Assembly (NCBI GenBank): GCA_019802505.1
Contig: JAFMOC010000508.1
Location: 110,749-174,748 of the forward strand
Direction of reading: 5' to 3'
Source of the DNA: Corydoras sp. C115
Taxonomy: Eukaryota; Chordata; Actinopteri; Siluriformes; Callichthyidae
DNA: 64,000 nt
Shown here: positions 63,590 to 64,000 of the stretch, in pieces
Position numbering within the stretch: position 1 is the first letter of the stretch
How the letters are laid out: each line of letters starts with the position of its first letter
Notes under the pieces: model-generated
What the model was told of the DNA's origin: nothing
Databases searched by the model: none
What the model saw: the letters and a program-made list of their open reading frames with translations, nothing else
Program-made: the position numbers and the translations under genes

Positions 63590-64000
63590 GGTTGGACATG
63601 GAGGGGCGGTGCCTCCAGGGGTAGCCCCGCCCCTCATTTAGCACATTCTGTTTGCACTGTATGCCTAGTTATGTTCACGTGTTTAGTGTCATGTATTGCC
63701 TTGTCTATGTCATGTTGTGCGTATTCTTAGTTTGACTTAGTTATGTTCGTGTGTCATGTTTATTATCATGTATGCGTTGTCAGTGTTATCTGTTTGTATT
63801 CTTAGTTTTGCTTAGTTAGGTTCACGTGTCGTGTTTAGTATCATGTGTGTGTTCTCAGTCATGTTATGTTTTGCGTATTGTCAGGATTTATGTTCCCGTG
63901 CTTCGTTTTGAGTATTGTCATGTTGTGTTTAGAATGTTGTTATTGTCATGTGTTGTGTTTAGCCTTGTCTTGCTGTGTTATGGTTCCATGTTATGTTAGT
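63590..64000. repeat. Unidentified repeat with hairpin head and ~80-bp tandem array
   Basis: GGGGCGG (63604) and CCGCCCC (63627) form a hairpin. From about 63668 an irregular ~75-80-bp unit recurs (TTAGTTATGTTCACGTG / TTAGTTATGTTCGTGTG / TTAGTTAGGTTCACGTG near 63666, 63736 and 63812), running off the window. It starts TGTTATGG, so it could be an LTR, but only one end is visible. Confidence 0.4.

Overview
The window looks like ray-finned fish (teleost) nuclear DNA. The evidence is the 174-bp leucine-rich-repeat exons of the fish NLR (NLRC3/NLRP-like) expansion, V-SINEs with a tRNA-like head and the conserved V core, Tc1 elements with Sleeping-Beauty-like catalytic spacing, Tx1-like and L1-like LINEs, a chromodomain Ty3/gypsy element, a CALHM-like gene and a replication-type histone H2A gene. 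I cannot name the species. No prokaryotic, organellar or plasmid signature is present.

Layout. 1-3514: minus-strand mini LTR retroelement (copy A) running off the left edge, interrupted by a full-length Tc1 element with an open transposase frame. 4641-5288: two LRR exons on the + strand. 5401-6027: ~35-bp minisatellite. 6.3-41.2 kb: island of nested transposons. It holds three Tx1-like LINE pieces, a ~8.3-kb largely non-coding LTR element containing mini LTR copy B and an isolated neurocalcin/hippocalcin-like exon, an L2/Jockey-like LINE, and an L1-like LINE broken by an LTR that is itself broken by a young chromovirus. 41.2-43.8 kb: the same ~35-bp minisatellite again. 44281-44479: a phase-compatible terminal LRR exon with a stop. 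44673-51486: decayed endogenous retrovirus in the NLR 3' flank, hit by a second Tc1. 51488-55446: debris of three further LTR elements. 56969-57623: two-exon, 192-codon CALHM-like gene, with a decayed duplicate of its upstream region at 60541-60747. 57.9-62.3 kb: V-SINE-rich. 62800-63186: histone H2A with its 3' stem-loop. 63590-64000: unidentified repeat.

Host genes that look usable are the NLR exons, CALHM-like and H2A. They are probably unrelated in function; most of the remaining sequence is mobile DNA or debris. If the LRR exons belong to one gene, its last intron is about 39 kb and the transposon island sits inside a minisatellite that once lay in that intron.

Most interesting observation: two mini LTR elements (1-3514 and 13690-14769) and the chromovirus (30504-36198) each have an 8-10 nt sequence about 30 nt downstream of a TATA-like box in the LTR that is complementary to the sequence just 3' of the 5' LTR. 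In the two mini elements the two paired sites differ between copies but differ together. This is what self-primed reverse transcription (known for Tf1/sushi-type elements) predicts, and suggests a small non-autonomous family, carrying its own conserved ORF of unknown function, that may be moved by chromovirus machinery.
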